Shown here piece after piece: positions 8,198-16,502 of a stretch of DNA of 64,000 nucleotides. Within the stretch, counting starts at the first letter, position 1, and the number at the start of each line of letters is the position of its first letter. A program made the position numbers and the translations under genes. A model generated the notes under the pieces. That model searched no databases and had not been told where the DNA came from. It saw only the letters and a list, made by a program, of their open reading frames with translations. This DNA comes from Phytobacter ursingii (GTDB lineage: Bacteria > Pseudomonadota > Gammaproteobacteria > Enterobacterales > Enterobacteriaceae): NCBI GenBank assembly GCA_901456055.1, contig CABDWT010000001.1, forward strand, positions 434,001 to 498,000. Direction: 5' to 3'.

Positions 8198-9718
8198 ATG
8201 CAAGGTACGTTATCCGCACAACGTCATCCAGGCCGGTTTGTCCTTCTCCCTCTTGCGGTCGCTCTGTTGCTGTCAGGGTGCATGGTCAAACCACATCCGG
8301 TGAGCCTGAAAGAGCGGCAGGCTACTGCCGCCGCAGATAAACAAACGCTGTTTGGCAGTCAGGAAAAAATAACCGCGCCGGTGACCCTGGAAAATGCCAT
8401 GGCCCGGGCGTTGAAATACAACATGGATTATCGCGTCAAACTTATGGAAGAGGCCATGGGGCAACGTCAGTTGGATGTGGCGAATCTGGATATGTTGCCC
8501 AAACTTGCTGCCTCTGCCGGTTATACCGCCCGGGACAAAGACAACGCCTCTTCATCGCAAAATGTCGCCACTGGCGAACAGTCGCTTGCGCCGTCTATCT
8601 CAACTGAAAAACAAGACCGCATGGCGGATTTAAGCCTGAGCTGGAACGTGCTGGATTTTGGCGTGAGTTATTACACAGCACAGCAACAGGCTGACCGCGT
8701 GTTGATTCTGGAACAACGTAAGCGCCGGGTAGGGCAACAGTTGGTCCAGCAAGTACGCGAAGCCTGGTGGCAGGCAGCAGGCGCGCAGCAATTACAAGGG
8801 CGAATCGATACCTTGCTGGCCCAGGCCCAGTCCGCGCTGGATGATGCCAGGCAAGTTGAGAGCTTAAAACTGCGTTCCCCGCTGGAGGCCCTGAATTACC
8901 AGCGTCAGTTATTAGACGTTATCCGCCAGCTAACGGCGGTACGCAGCGCGCTGGCTCAGGCAAAACCGCGTCTGGCAGCATTAATGAATATTTCTCCTGG
9001 GGTCGATTTCAGTGTCGCGGTATCTGATGATATGCCGGTACCTAAACTCGGGATCCCCGTCGAAAAGATGGAAGATATTGCCCTGCTTAACCGCCCTGAA
9101 ATGGTGGAAGCAAATTACAGTCAGCGCATCAGCGCCCTGGAAACCCGTAAAGCTATCGCCAAATTACTGCCGGGTATTGAGCTGAGCGTTGGGGAAAGTT
9201 ATGACAGCAATAAATTCCTGACAAACAATGCCTGGGGGTACGCTGGGTTGCGTGTGAGCTGGAATCTGCTCAATCTGTTTAATGCCGGGCCGATTACCAA
9301 AGCGGCTGAGGCGGAAAAACAGGTCAACGATGCCCAGCGCCTGGCGTTGAGTATGGCGGTATTGACCCAGGTGAATATCGCCTGGCTGGATTATGAAGGT
9401 AAAACCAAACAGTTTGAACTGGAACGTCAGTTGAATACGGTTGATCAATCGATTTATGAGCAGACACGCCATGCGGTAGAGAGCGGCGCTTCGGCACGTT
9501 TGCAAGGTATTCTGGCTGATGCCAACGCGGTTTACTCGTCATTACGGCTTTATCAGTCCTATGGTGCATTACAAAACGCCTACGGACAAATGGGGGCCAG
9601 CCTTGGGCTTGATCCTTTGCCGGAGGATACCCGGGGATATGATGTTGCGTCGCTGGATCAGGCCTTTAAAGGCGTTGCAGCCCGCGTGAATAAGCAAATG
9701 GCAGGCGATAAACAATGA
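8198..9718 (+). CDS. TolC-family outer-membrane lipoprotein
   Basis: The 506-residue protein has a lipoprotein signal ending LLLSGC (C28), with Met at +2, which favours outer-membrane sorting. The rest is a TolC/OprM-type outer-membrane factor: two tandem halves of long helices rich in Gln, Ala and Leu, with the family WNLLNLF and LDYE elements in the second half. Such trimers form the exit duct for type I secretion and efflux. It starts 67 bases after the giant protein gene with an AAGGATGG site, and its stop overlaps the next start by four bases (ATGA), so translation is coupled. Probable role: outer-membrane pore for the giant DUF4347 protein. Confidence 0.88.
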   Translation: MQGTLSAQRHPGRFVLLPLAVALLLSGCMVKPHPVSLKERQATAAADKQTLFGSQEKITAPVTLENAMARALKYNMDYRVKLMEEAMGQRQLDVANLDMLPKLAASAGYTARDKDNASSSQNVATGEQSLAPSISTEKQDRMADLSLSWNVLDFGVSYYTAQQQADRVLILEQRKRRVGQQLVQQVREAWWQAAGAQQLQGRIDTLLAQAQSALDDARQVESLKLRSPLEALNYQRQLLDVIRQLTAVRSALAQAKPRLAALMNISPGVDFSVAVSDDMPVPKLGIPVEKMEDIALLNRPEMVEANYSQRISALETRKAIAKLLPGIELSVGESYDSNKFLTNNAWGYAGLRVSWNLLNLFNAGPITKAAEAEKQVNDAQRLALSMAVLTQVNIAWLDYEGKTKQFELERQLNTVDQSIYEQTRHAVESGASARLQGILADANAVYSSLRLYQSYGALQNAYGQMGASLGLDPLPEDTRGYDVASLDQAFKGVAARVNKQMAGDKQ

Positions 9719-10476
9719 AGAAATACGCGCTGTGGTTGATGGCTGGTGTACTGAGCGCCGGCGCGGTTGGCGCACCGACCAGCTCATCGCCAGCGGCGGA
9801 AAGCGTACCGGCAGGCAATAGCGAGGGGGGGATTCGCGTGGAACTGCTCTCTCCCCATGCGGTCACGCTCTCCGGCGAAATCGCGGCGCGCATCGCCGCA
9901 CTGAAAGTCTCCGAAGGGGACAGCTTTCGGCAGGGGCAGACACTGATTGAATTCGATTGTGCGACCTATCGCGCGCAACTGCGTAAGGCGCAGGCCGTAC
10001 AGGAAGCCGCCAGCCAGTTGCTGAAGGTGAACAATCAACTGGCGAAATACAACTCTGTCGGCACGCTGGAACTGACCCAGGCAAAAGGAAAGCTTGATGA
10101 GGCGGCAGCGGATGTCAGCTATATGCAAACGCTGGTCTCTAAATGCACGATTACGGCGCCTTTTGATGGACGTGTTTCAAAACGGCATGCCGCAGCCTGG
10201 CAATATATGACGCCGGGCGCACCGGTTCTCGATATTGTGGCAACCCAGGATCTGGAGCTACGTATGCTGGTGCCGTCAAAATGGTTACCGCGCTTAAATT
10301 CCGGCGCCACCTTCCAGGTGACGATTGATGAACTGGGGCAGACCTTCCCGGCAAAAATCAAGCGTACAGGCGCGCAAATCGACCCTGTCAGCCAGACCAT
10401 TCCGGTGATTGGCGTTATCACCGGGAATGCAGAGAATTTGTTACCCGGGATGAGTGGGTGGGCAAACTTTAATTAA
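9715..10476 (+). CDS. Periplasmic HlyD/RND-type adaptor
   Basis: The 253-residue product has a signal peptide (about residues 1-20) and a short membrane-fusion protein fold: lipoyl-type half motifs (SGEIAARIAALKVSEGD and APFDGRVSKR), a brief helical hairpin and a beta-barrel domain. Adaptors of this family link an inner-membrane component to a TolC-like duct. It is shorter than HlyD itself and lacks a membrane anchor after cleavage. Start overlaps the TolC-like stop by four bases. It is one of three adaptor-like domains in the locus. Confidence 0.85.
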   Translation: MKKYALWLMAGVLSAGAVGAPTSSSPAAESVPAGNSEGGIRVELLSPHAVTLSGEIAARIAALKVSEGDSFRQGQTLIEFDCATYRAQLRKAQAVQEAASQLLKVNNQLAKYNSVGTLELTQAKGKLDEAAADVSYMQTLVSKCTITAPFDGRVSKRHAAAWQYMTPGAPVLDIVATQDLELRMLVPSKWLPRLNSGATFQVTIDELGQTFPAKIKRTGAQIDPVSQTIPVIGVITGNAENLLPGMSGWANFN

Positions 10477-10483
10477 GGTCGAT

Positions 10484-11809
10484 ATGGAACAAGCGCAACA
10501 TAACGGGCTGGCGGTACTCCTGCACCTTCTGCATCTGGCGAGAGAAGCGCAAAGTCCGCTACGTCTGGGATTCATTATGGTAAATGAGTCCCGTCAGTTA
10601 CTGGTTTATCGCCAGGCGGCGTTCTGGCAGGAGGGGCTGCGCCGCCAGGTTGTCGCTGTCTCCGGACTTGCGGAAGTTGACGCCACGTCACCGTATTTAC
10701 AGTGGTTGAGCGGTGTTTTTCGCTTTCTTCATCAACACCATCCTGAATTGCCGCCCTATGTGACATTAACGGCTGCGGCTTTACCTGAGTCTCTGGCAGT
10801 GGACTGGTCTCAGTGGCTACCCGCCCATGCCGTCTGGTTCCCTTTGGGGTCTGCGGGGGCATTATTATTTGCCAGTGATGAGCCCTGGGATGATGAAACC
10901 CTCCATCTCGCTCAGGAGCTGATCCATGGCTATCGTTTTGCGCTGGTTCAGCATCTGCCTCACCTCAATAAGCGTCAGAAGTTTCAGGCCTGGTTGAAAG
11001 CCTCGCCGCGTCGGAAATGGTGGTTGCTGGCGCCGCTGGTCGTGTTGTGTATACCCGTGCGTATGAGTGTACTTGCCCGGGCAGAGGTTGTGCCATCGGA
11101 TCCAGAGCTGATTCGTGCACCCGTCGTTGGGGTTATCGATAAAGTGCTGGTACAGCCGAATCAGGTTGTCCAGAAGGGAACGGCGCTTTTCGCCCTTGAC
11201 GCAACGGTGCTGGCAGGGCAGTTCGCCCTGGCAAAACAGGAGGCGCTGGCGGCAAAAGAGCGCTTTCGGATCAGTGCGCAGATGGCGGTGACCAGCGACA
11301 AAAATAAGCTGGAACTTGCTGAGGATAAATCCCGTCTGGCGGCGAAAGATATCTCTGCGGATTATGCCGGGAAGGCGCTGGATAAACTTAACGTGACCGC
11401 CCCCAGCAGCGGCGTGGTGGTATTTTCCGATGCCGATGAATGGCAGGGGAAAGCCGTAAACGTCGGTGAAAAAGTCATGACCCTGGCCGATCCTGAACGT
11501 GTGGAGCTGGCAGCCTGGCTGCCCGCCGCCGATGCCATTCATCTGCAACCGGGGGCGAAAGTGACACTTTATCCAAACGCATCTCCCTTTAGCGCCTTTG
11601 ACGCGACCCTGGTAAGAATTGCCTACAAAGCGGAGGTCAGTGATGGCAATGTGCTTAGCTATCGCCTGCAGGCAAAATTCCTTGCGCCAAAACAGACACC
11701 CATGATTGGACAAATGGGAACCGCGCGTATTTATGGCGACTGGGTTCCTTTAGGCTACTACGCCCTGCGGCGTCCTTTGACCGCTGCCCGACAGTGGCTT
11801 GGGTGGTAG
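10484..11809 (+). CDS. Inner-membrane HlyD-like adaptor with GAF-like N-terminus
   Basis: The 441-residue protein has an unusual order. Residues 1 to about 175 look like a cytoplasmic GAF-like domain, then a basic RRKWW stretch leads into one membrane segment (about 186-200), followed by a periplasmic HlyD-type domain with paired lipoyl motifs (GVIDKVLVQPNQVV and APSSGVVVFSD) around a helical hairpin. The start at 10484 follows AAGG and lies seven bases after the previous stop. The cytoplasmic sensor-like part could recognise the substrate or regulate export; that is inference. Confidence 0.8.
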   Translation: MEQAQHNGLAVLLHLLHLAREAQSPLRLGFIMVNESRQLLVYRQAAFWQEGLRRQVVAVSGLAEVDATSPYLQWLSGVFRFLHQHHPELPPYVTLTAAALPESLAVDWSQWLPAHAVWFPLGSAGALLFASDEPWDDETLHLAQELIHGYRFALVQHLPHLNKRQKFQAWLKASPRRKWWLLAPLVVLCIPVRMSVLARAEVVPSDPELIRAPVVGVIDKVLVQPNQVVQKGTALFALDATVLAGQFALAKQEALAAKERFRISAQMAVTSDKNKLELAEDKSRLAAKDISADYAGKALDKLNVTAPSSGVVVFSDADEWQGKAVNVGEKVMTLADPERVELAAWLPAADAIHLQPGAKVTLYPNASPFSAFDATLVRIAYKAEVSDGNVLSYRLQAKFLAPKQTPMIGQMGTARIYGDWVPLGYYALRRPLTAARQWLGW

Positions 11810-11810
11810 C

Positions 11811-13910
11811 ATGGATAATTTCCTGCTTCCTCCATTGCGTCAGGAACTGACTCTGCATGCCGGGCCGGATCAGCAGGATGGCTCCCCAGGCTGGGTGTTG
11901 CACGACCCGGCGGCAAACCGTTTTTTTCTGCTGGGGTGGGCCAGCTTTGAGATGCTGTCACGCTGGGGCGCGCGTGATGCCGGGCACCTGATAAAGGTCG
12001 TCAATGCGCAAACCACATTGACGCTGGATATGCACGATATCCACCACCTGGTGCAATTTCTGCGTGAAAACCAGTTACTGCAAACGCAGTCGAGTGAAGA
12101 GTTGTGGCGTGTGCATCAGCATCGCCATCGGGGATATTTATCCTGGCTGCTCAGCCACTATCTGTTTTTCCGTATTCCTCTGATTCGCCCGGATGCGCTT
12201 CTGGCTCGCTTGTTACCCTGGATCCGTTGGGTTTTTCGTCCCGGTTTCTGGTGGGTAATGGCGCTGGTAACCCTCAGCGGCCTGTTTATGGTGTCTCAGC
12301 AGTGGGATGCATTTACACATACGTTTTCAGGCTACGGCGGCTGGATGGCCGCGGTAGGGATTGCGGTGGCCCTGAGCATCGCTAAAGTGGTTCACGAACT
12401 GGGGCATGCGTTTACCGCCCGCCATTTTGGTTGTCGGGTGCCTGCCATGGGTATCGCTTTTTTGGTGATGGTCCCGGTGCTGTATACCGACACCAATGAT
12501 GCGTGGAAATTGCCGTCGCGCCGTCAGCGATTGTTGATTGGCGGCGCCGGAATGATGGCCGAACTGACGCTCGCCTCCTGTGCGACGTTACTCTGGTGCT
12601 TCTTACCCGACAGCCCGATACGCGCCGGTATTTTTCTGTTGGCCAGCACCACCTGGCTGGCGACCCTTGCTATTAATGCCAGCCCCTTCATGCGCTTCGA
12701 TGGCTATTTTTTGTTATCGGACCTGCTGCAGATGCCAAATTTGCATGCCAGGGCCTTTGCACTGGCACGCTGGCACCTGAGACGCGCGTTGCTGGGACTG
12801 GATGATCCCGAGCCGGAGCATTTCTCCTCTCCACGGCGACGCGGTTTACTTATTTTTGCCTGGCTGACCTGGTTATATCGACTGGTCATCTTCACCTCCA
12901 TCGCGTTTTTGGTTTATCACCTTTTTTTTAAAACGCTGGGGATAATATTACTGATGGTGGAACTGGGGTGGTTTGTGGTGCGGCCCTTCGTTAATGAATT
13001 ACAGGTTTGGTGGCGGCGGCGACATGATTTACGTTGGGGATTCAGAACCTGGCGGACGTTGTTTTTCCTGTGCGTGATAGTGCTTTTTGTTGCCGTACCA
13101 TGGCAGCGGGGCGTTTCCGCGCCAGCGGTGATGGAAGCTGCACAATCACAGGCTCTTTACGTGCCGGAGGATGCGCGGGTCGGGCAGGTGAATGTTCATG
13201 AGGGCGACTGGGTTGAGCAAGGGCAGGTACTGGCTGTACTGACATCGGACAGCCTTGATTACCAGATAGCGCAGGCTAAGATTATTGCTGCGAATCTCGC
13301 CTGGCAGGTTGCTCAGCAGCCTTTTTCTCAGGGGCTTGACGAACAAGGCGCGGCACTGAAAAAGCTCGCACTGGCAGCGCAGCAGCAAATTGAGAGTTTA
13401 TTGCGTCAGCAAGCGCGACTGACATTAACCGCCCCTTTCGCAGGGCGCGTAGCGGATGCCAGCGATACGTTAAAGCCAGGCACCGTGGTGGTTCAGGGAG
13501 AACGGTTGATGCAAATCCTTGGCAAAGAGGGCATGCGTGGCGAAGGGTGGGTGGATGAAGATACGGTAACGGCCCTGCACCCCGGCGATGCCGCGTTCTT
13601 TGTGCCGGACAGCGGCGAAATGCGGGCGATTCGCTGTAAAGTCGGTCAGGTTGACAGACTTAACCAAACGACGCTTGACCAACCTTTACTGGCATCGGTG
13701 TATGGCGGTGGTATTCCGGTGCAGGTCATCAATGAGCGTCTTGTGCCTGTTAAGTCCATCTTCCGCGTTCGTCTGGACGCCTGCGAAACACGCCTTTCGC
13801 CAGAGCGTGAGCTGGCCGGAAAGGTGGTGTTACAGAGCGAGCATCGTAGTTTTTTACAACGCGCCTGGCAGTGGCTGGTTGTCAGTGTGGGGCGGGAGGC
13901 CGGGTTGTAA
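11811..13910 (+). CDS. M50 zinc metalloprotease fused to HlyD-like domain
   Basis: The 699-residue multi-pass membrane protein carries the M50 (site-2 protease-like) zinc motif HELGH at residues 195-199 and the third-ligand motif NASPFMRFDG with D297. Several membrane segments surround these. After about residue 430 comes another membrane segment and a periplasmic lipoyl/hairpin adaptor domain (VPEDARVGQVNVHEGDWV and APFAGRVAD). The family cleaves substrates within the membrane; the fusion to an adaptor suggests it is the inner-membrane component of the export channel, in the place where an ABC ATPase would be expected. The ATG at 11811 is one base after the previous stop, so the genes are translationally coupled. 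Confidence 0.88.
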   Translation: MDNFLLPPLRQELTLHAGPDQQDGSPGWVLHDPAANRFFLLGWASFEMLSRWGARDAGHLIKVVNAQTTLTLDMHDIHHLVQFLRENQLLQTQSSEELWRVHQHRHRGYLSWLLSHYLFFRIPLIRPDALLARLLPWIRWVFRPGFWWVMALVTLSGLFMVSQQWDAFTHTFSGYGGWMAAVGIAVALSIAKVVHELGHAFTARHFGCRVPAMGIAFLVMVPVLYTDTNDAWKLPSRRQRLLIGGAGMMAELTLASCATLLWCFLPDSPIRAGIFLLASTTWLATLAINASPFMRFDGYFLLSDLLQMPNLHARAFALARWHLRRALLGLDDPEPEHFSSPRRRGLLIFAWLTWLYRLVIFTSIAFLVYHLFFKTLGIILLMVELGWFVVRPFVNELQVWWRRRHDLRWGFRTWRTLFFLCVIVLFVAVPWQRGVSAPAVMEAAQSQALYVPEDARVGQVNVHEGDWVEQGQVLAVLTSDSLDYQIAQAKIIAANLAWQVAQQPFSQGLDEQGAALKKLALAAQQQIESLLRQQARLTLTAPFAGRVADASDTLKPGTVVVQGERLMQILGKEGMRGEGWVDEDTVTALHPGDAAFFVPDSGEMRAIRCKVGQVDRLNQTTLDQPLLASVYGGGIPVQVINERLVPVKSIFRVRLDACETRLSPERELAGKVVLQSEHRSFLQRAWQWLVVSVGREAGL

Positions 13911-13947
13911 TCCCCTGGCGGCAGGATTTATGCATAAAGGAGTCATG

Positions 13948-14454
13948 ATGGTGTCTAAGCCCGTGGTTTCGAGGTCAATAGATGTATTATCTTTGCGTCC
14001 TGCGCGCGCATCGGATATGCCGTTGATTGAGCAAATTTATCAGAGCGCACGACCGGATTTGCAATGGATTGATGGTGAACAGGCGCTTATAGAGACTGTC
14101 CGCCAGCAACAGTGGTATATGATGCAGCAATCCAGCGGCGAGCAATACCCCGATGCCATGCATTTTATGGTGGAGCGTGCAGGTTCGAATGTCGGCACCG
14201 TGATGGTCGATTTTGGTCACAATGAGGCAAGGGTAATATTCATTGCCATGTTGCCGGAAGCGCGTGGCCAGGGTTACGGACGACTCATCCTACAGCAATT
14301 GCAGGTTGCGGCCCGTAAAGTTGGTTGCCCGCTCAGTGCTACCGTCTGGCGAATGAATCACGATGCCCAACGCTTATATTTGGCTCTGGGATTTAAGTGT
14401 GAGGAACAAGGTTCAGTTGCGGATAAATGGGTGTGGTATCCCTCAGCCAGTTAA
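13948..14454 (+). CDS. GNAT-family N-acetyltransferase
   Basis: The 168-residue product is a single GNAT domain. The acetyl-CoA pyrophosphate loop is visible as ARGQGYGRLI, followed by the usual VWRMNHDAQRLYLALGF element. The start at 13948 has AAGGAG five bases upstream; an ATG three bases earlier is also possible. It is on the same strand 37 bases after the metalloprotease gene and is probably in the same operon. Acetylation of a component or substrate of the export locus is possible but not shown by sequence. Confidence 0.85.
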   Translation: MVSKPVVSRSIDVLSLRPARASDMPLIEQIYQSARPDLQWIDGEQALIETVRQQQWYMMQQSSGEQYPDAMHFMVERAGSNVGTVMVDFGHNEARVIFIAMLPEARGQGYGRLILQQLQVAARKVGCPLSATVWRMNHDAQRLYLALGFKCEEQGSVADKWVWYPSAS

Positions 14455-14460
14455 TCAATA

Positions 14461-14640
14461 TTGGCGTCAACTGTACCTTGTCAGTACCGCCAGTATCGCT
14501 AATGTTATGAATAACCGTGTTTAACTGACCAAAACCAATCGGCATTGGCCCACGGAGATTAGGCAGGTTAAATGTGGTTACACCATCACCACCGTAAAAA
14601 AGGTGGCGAAAGGCTAAACCTGGAAATGAACAGGTCAATA
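14461..14640 (-). pseudogene. Remnant of a tail-collar (MdpB-type) protein
   Basis: Minus-strand translation gives GGDGVTTFNLPNLRG, then PIGFGQ and GGTDKVQLT, the core of the phage tail-collar / microcystin-dependent protein family. The N-terminal half and C-terminal end are missing or frameshifted. A further minus-strand fragment (about 14641-14735) may belong to another fibre-like gene. Such genes are often next to DUF4347 export loci (recollection). The remnant lies exactly at the host-prophage border. Confidence 0.6.
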
Positions 14641-14786
14641 TGACCCACTGGCTGAGGCATGGCGTGCATCGGGAAGAGTGATTTCGCCAGACACCCGAAG
14701 AGGTGTAGATGGTGTCCCCTGCAGACATCACACGCATGGTCTAAGTGCAGGGGATTTATGAGGAATTATGGAAAGGTGTTAAAATG

Positions 14787-14806
14787 TGCCCGCAGTTATG
14801 CCCGCA
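14787..14806. repeat. Paired TGCCCGCA direct repeats at the prophage edge
   Basis: TGCCCGCA occurs at 14787-14794 and 14799-14806, a 12-bp period, immediately beyond the end of the AlpA/Xis-like gene. Short direct repeats at this place in lambdoid phages are often recombinase or excisionase arm sites. The attachment core itself cannot be identified without the right end. Confidence 0.35.
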
Positions 14807-14814
14807 AAGACAAA

Positions 14815-15021
14815 TCATGATGCTTTTTTAATGTCGGGAAAGTAGCGGCTTAGTTTCCAGGATTGATAATCACCATATAACCATTTTGATGATCGACCAA
14901 ACTTGATGGGGGGAGGGAAGTTGCCTTGTTTGATTTGTTTGTAGAAGTACCGATCTGTAAAGCCAGAATCCTCTACTATAAACTTCATGTCAATGAGAGA
15001 GTCGTCGCGTAGTTCGCGCAT
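14815..15021 (-). CDS. AlpA/excisionase-like DNA-binding protein
   Basis: The 68-residue product has an AlpA-type winged helix: a short helix-turn-helix around DSGFTDRYFYKQIKQGNFPPPIK and the FGRSSKWL wing. Members act as excisionases or regulators of integrase in phages. The start at 15021 is chosen because GGAG stands nine bases upstream; the in-frame ATG at 15030 has no spacing. In lambdoid phages an integrase gene normally follows this gene; here none does. Confidence 0.7.
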   Translation of the reverse strand: MRELRDDSLIDMKFIVEDSGFTDRYFYKQIKQGNFPPPIKFGRSSKWLYGDYQSWKLSRYFPDIKKAS

Positions 15022-15095
15022 AGGTTTCATCTCCGGATTGGGAATCGAACTGAGAAGGGTTTGGTGCTGTGATTTCGGGTGCGTTTTATGGGGCG

Positions 15096-15275
15096 TTACG
15101 CATACCATTTATCAATCGCTTTGTACTCTTTCACCACGTCTGCATACCCGATGGCCTGTAGCAGATCGCACAGCGTGTTATCCGCGTCCTTGTGGCAATA
15201 ATCAGGCTCATTAACTCGCTGCAGTATTTTCAGCCGCTCGATGGCGTTTCGTCGTATGGCGTCTTCACGCGTCAT
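15096..15275 (-). CDS. Small phage protein, unknown function
   Basis: 59 residues, mostly helical and charged, ending in KAIDKWYA. The start at 15275 follows CGGAG. It sits in the early-left operon between the excisionase-like gene and another unknown gene. No known family recognised. Confidence 0.6.
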   Translation of the reverse strand: MTREDAIRRNAIERLKILQRVNEPDYCHKDADNTLCDLLQAIGYADVVKEYKAIDKWYA

Positions 15276-15304
15276 GGTTATCTCCGGGCATAAAAAAGCC
15301 GCCA

Positions 15305-15670
15305 TCAGGCGGCTTCAATCAGCATGTCAATTAACCCAAGCGGGTCATGCAATGTCTTTATGGTTTTTATGACGTCAAAAAACATGCTGTCATCGCCGTA
15401 ATAGCAGCTTTTGTCGTTCTCAATATTGATATCATCGCGATCACAATAGGTATATTCACCACCTTTATAACCAAAAAACTCTTCGCCGCTGACGAGTCGA
15501 TCAAGGAAAGGTATGAACTCAGATAGTTTGCCTTCGCCACGCTCAACAAAAATGCAAGGCTCAGAATAAACGCCTCGCCATGAACCGCAGTCTATAGGTT
15601 TATACTCCAATTTCAGATAAGCATGCTTTTTGCAAAAGTCACGGAATTGGGCAATCGTCGGTTTAGTCAT
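15305..15670 (-). CDS. Phage protein, unknown function
   Basis: 121 residues, acidic and rich in Tyr and Phe, with no signal peptide. CCAGGAGAAAG precedes the ATG. Part of the early-left accessory set. Function unknown. Confidence 0.65.
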   Translation of the reverse strand: MTKPTIAQFRDFCKKHAYLKLEYKPIDCGSWRGVYSEPCIFVERGEGKLSEFIPFLDRLVSGEEFFGYKGGEYTYCDRDDINIENDKSCYYGDDSMFFDVIKTIKTLHDPLGLIDMLIEAA

Positions 15671-15728
15671 TATCTTTCTCCTGGCAAAAAGAAGTCCGCA
15701 TTAAGCGGGCTTTATCGTGGTTGCTTTG

Positions 15729-16106
15729 TTAACGAATATTGACGTCAGGGATGATCGCCGATGGCTTAAAGGTGACGCGGTAATGTTGAGTACTGACATC
15801 AACGCCGTTTATGTCTTCCATGAACCAGGTGACGTTATCTGAAAGTCCGAGCATGTGTTTTTTGAACTTTCCAGGTCCAACTTTGCAAATTACCCCGAGC
15901 GTATTCCCTGTGCTTGAGTTGTCTTTAGAGCAAAGGCCTTCAATGGTGAGGACATATTCACCAGTAATGCCGTTGTAAAAAACAAAGCGACGATAGGCTT
16001 CGAAATTATCAGCCGCCTTGCTGGCATTCTGACTGGCTACATCAGCATCATTAACATCGCAACCAGCCAGTAAAATTACCGCCATAAGCATGAGTATTTT
16101 TTTCAT
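15729..16106 (-). CDS. Phage-encoded beta-sandwich lipoprotein
   Basis: The 125-residue product begins with a lipoprotein signal, MKKILMLMAVILLAGC, so the mature protein is lipidated at C16, with Asp at +2, which favours inner-membrane retention. Downstream is a beta-rich domain with RRxVFYNGITGEYxLTIEGLC and LSDNVTWF, matching a lipoprotein often annotated in lambdoid phages as a beta-sandwich lipoprotein. Expression from a prophage and membrane location suggest superinfection exclusion, but this is inference. Start at 16106 has GGAG eight bases upstream. Confidence 0.75.
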   Translation of the reverse strand: MKKILMLMAVILLAGCDVNDADVASQNASKAADNFEAYRRFVFYNGITGEYVLTIEGLCSKDNSSTGNTLGVICKVGPGKFKKHMLGLSDNVTWFMEDINGVDVSTQHYRVTFKPSAIIPDVNIR

Positions 16107-16172
16107 TAATTTCTCCAATAAAAAACCGCCCGAAGGCGGTCAGTGGTGATGTGATGATGGGGTGGGTAACTT

Positions 16173-16451
16173 TTAAATGATGATTTCAACGTACTCTTTA
16201 CACATGCACTTCGCGACGTAAAAATCTGCTGTCATTTTCCACCAGACATCTTTGTGTGATCCTCTTTCTGTTGGGTAGATATACACATACCCGTCAAAAT
16301 TCCCAGCCTTTCCGATGTTATCACCGTATGGGTAGTGACCAATTTTTCCAGACCATGAGGCACAGAAAGAATCATCGTCGAATGCTATGTTGTAGAAAGC
16401 CTCAAGAGCACAAGAACCCTCGGCTGGAATTTTAAATTTAACTCCTTTCAT
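16173..16451 (-). CDS. Phage protein, unknown function
   Basis: 92 residues with five cysteines and many aromatic residues, no signal peptide. AGAGG precedes the start. Early-left operon gene of unknown role. Confidence 0.6.
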   Translation of the reverse strand: MKGVKFKIPAEGSCALEAFYNIAFDDDSFCASWSGKIGHYPYGDNIGKAGNFDGYVYIYPTERGSHKDVWWKMTADFYVAKCMCKEYVEIII

Positions 16452-16502
16452 AGCAACCTCTCATGTCTTCGTCATTCTCTGACTATACTCCAGCAGAATT
16501 GG

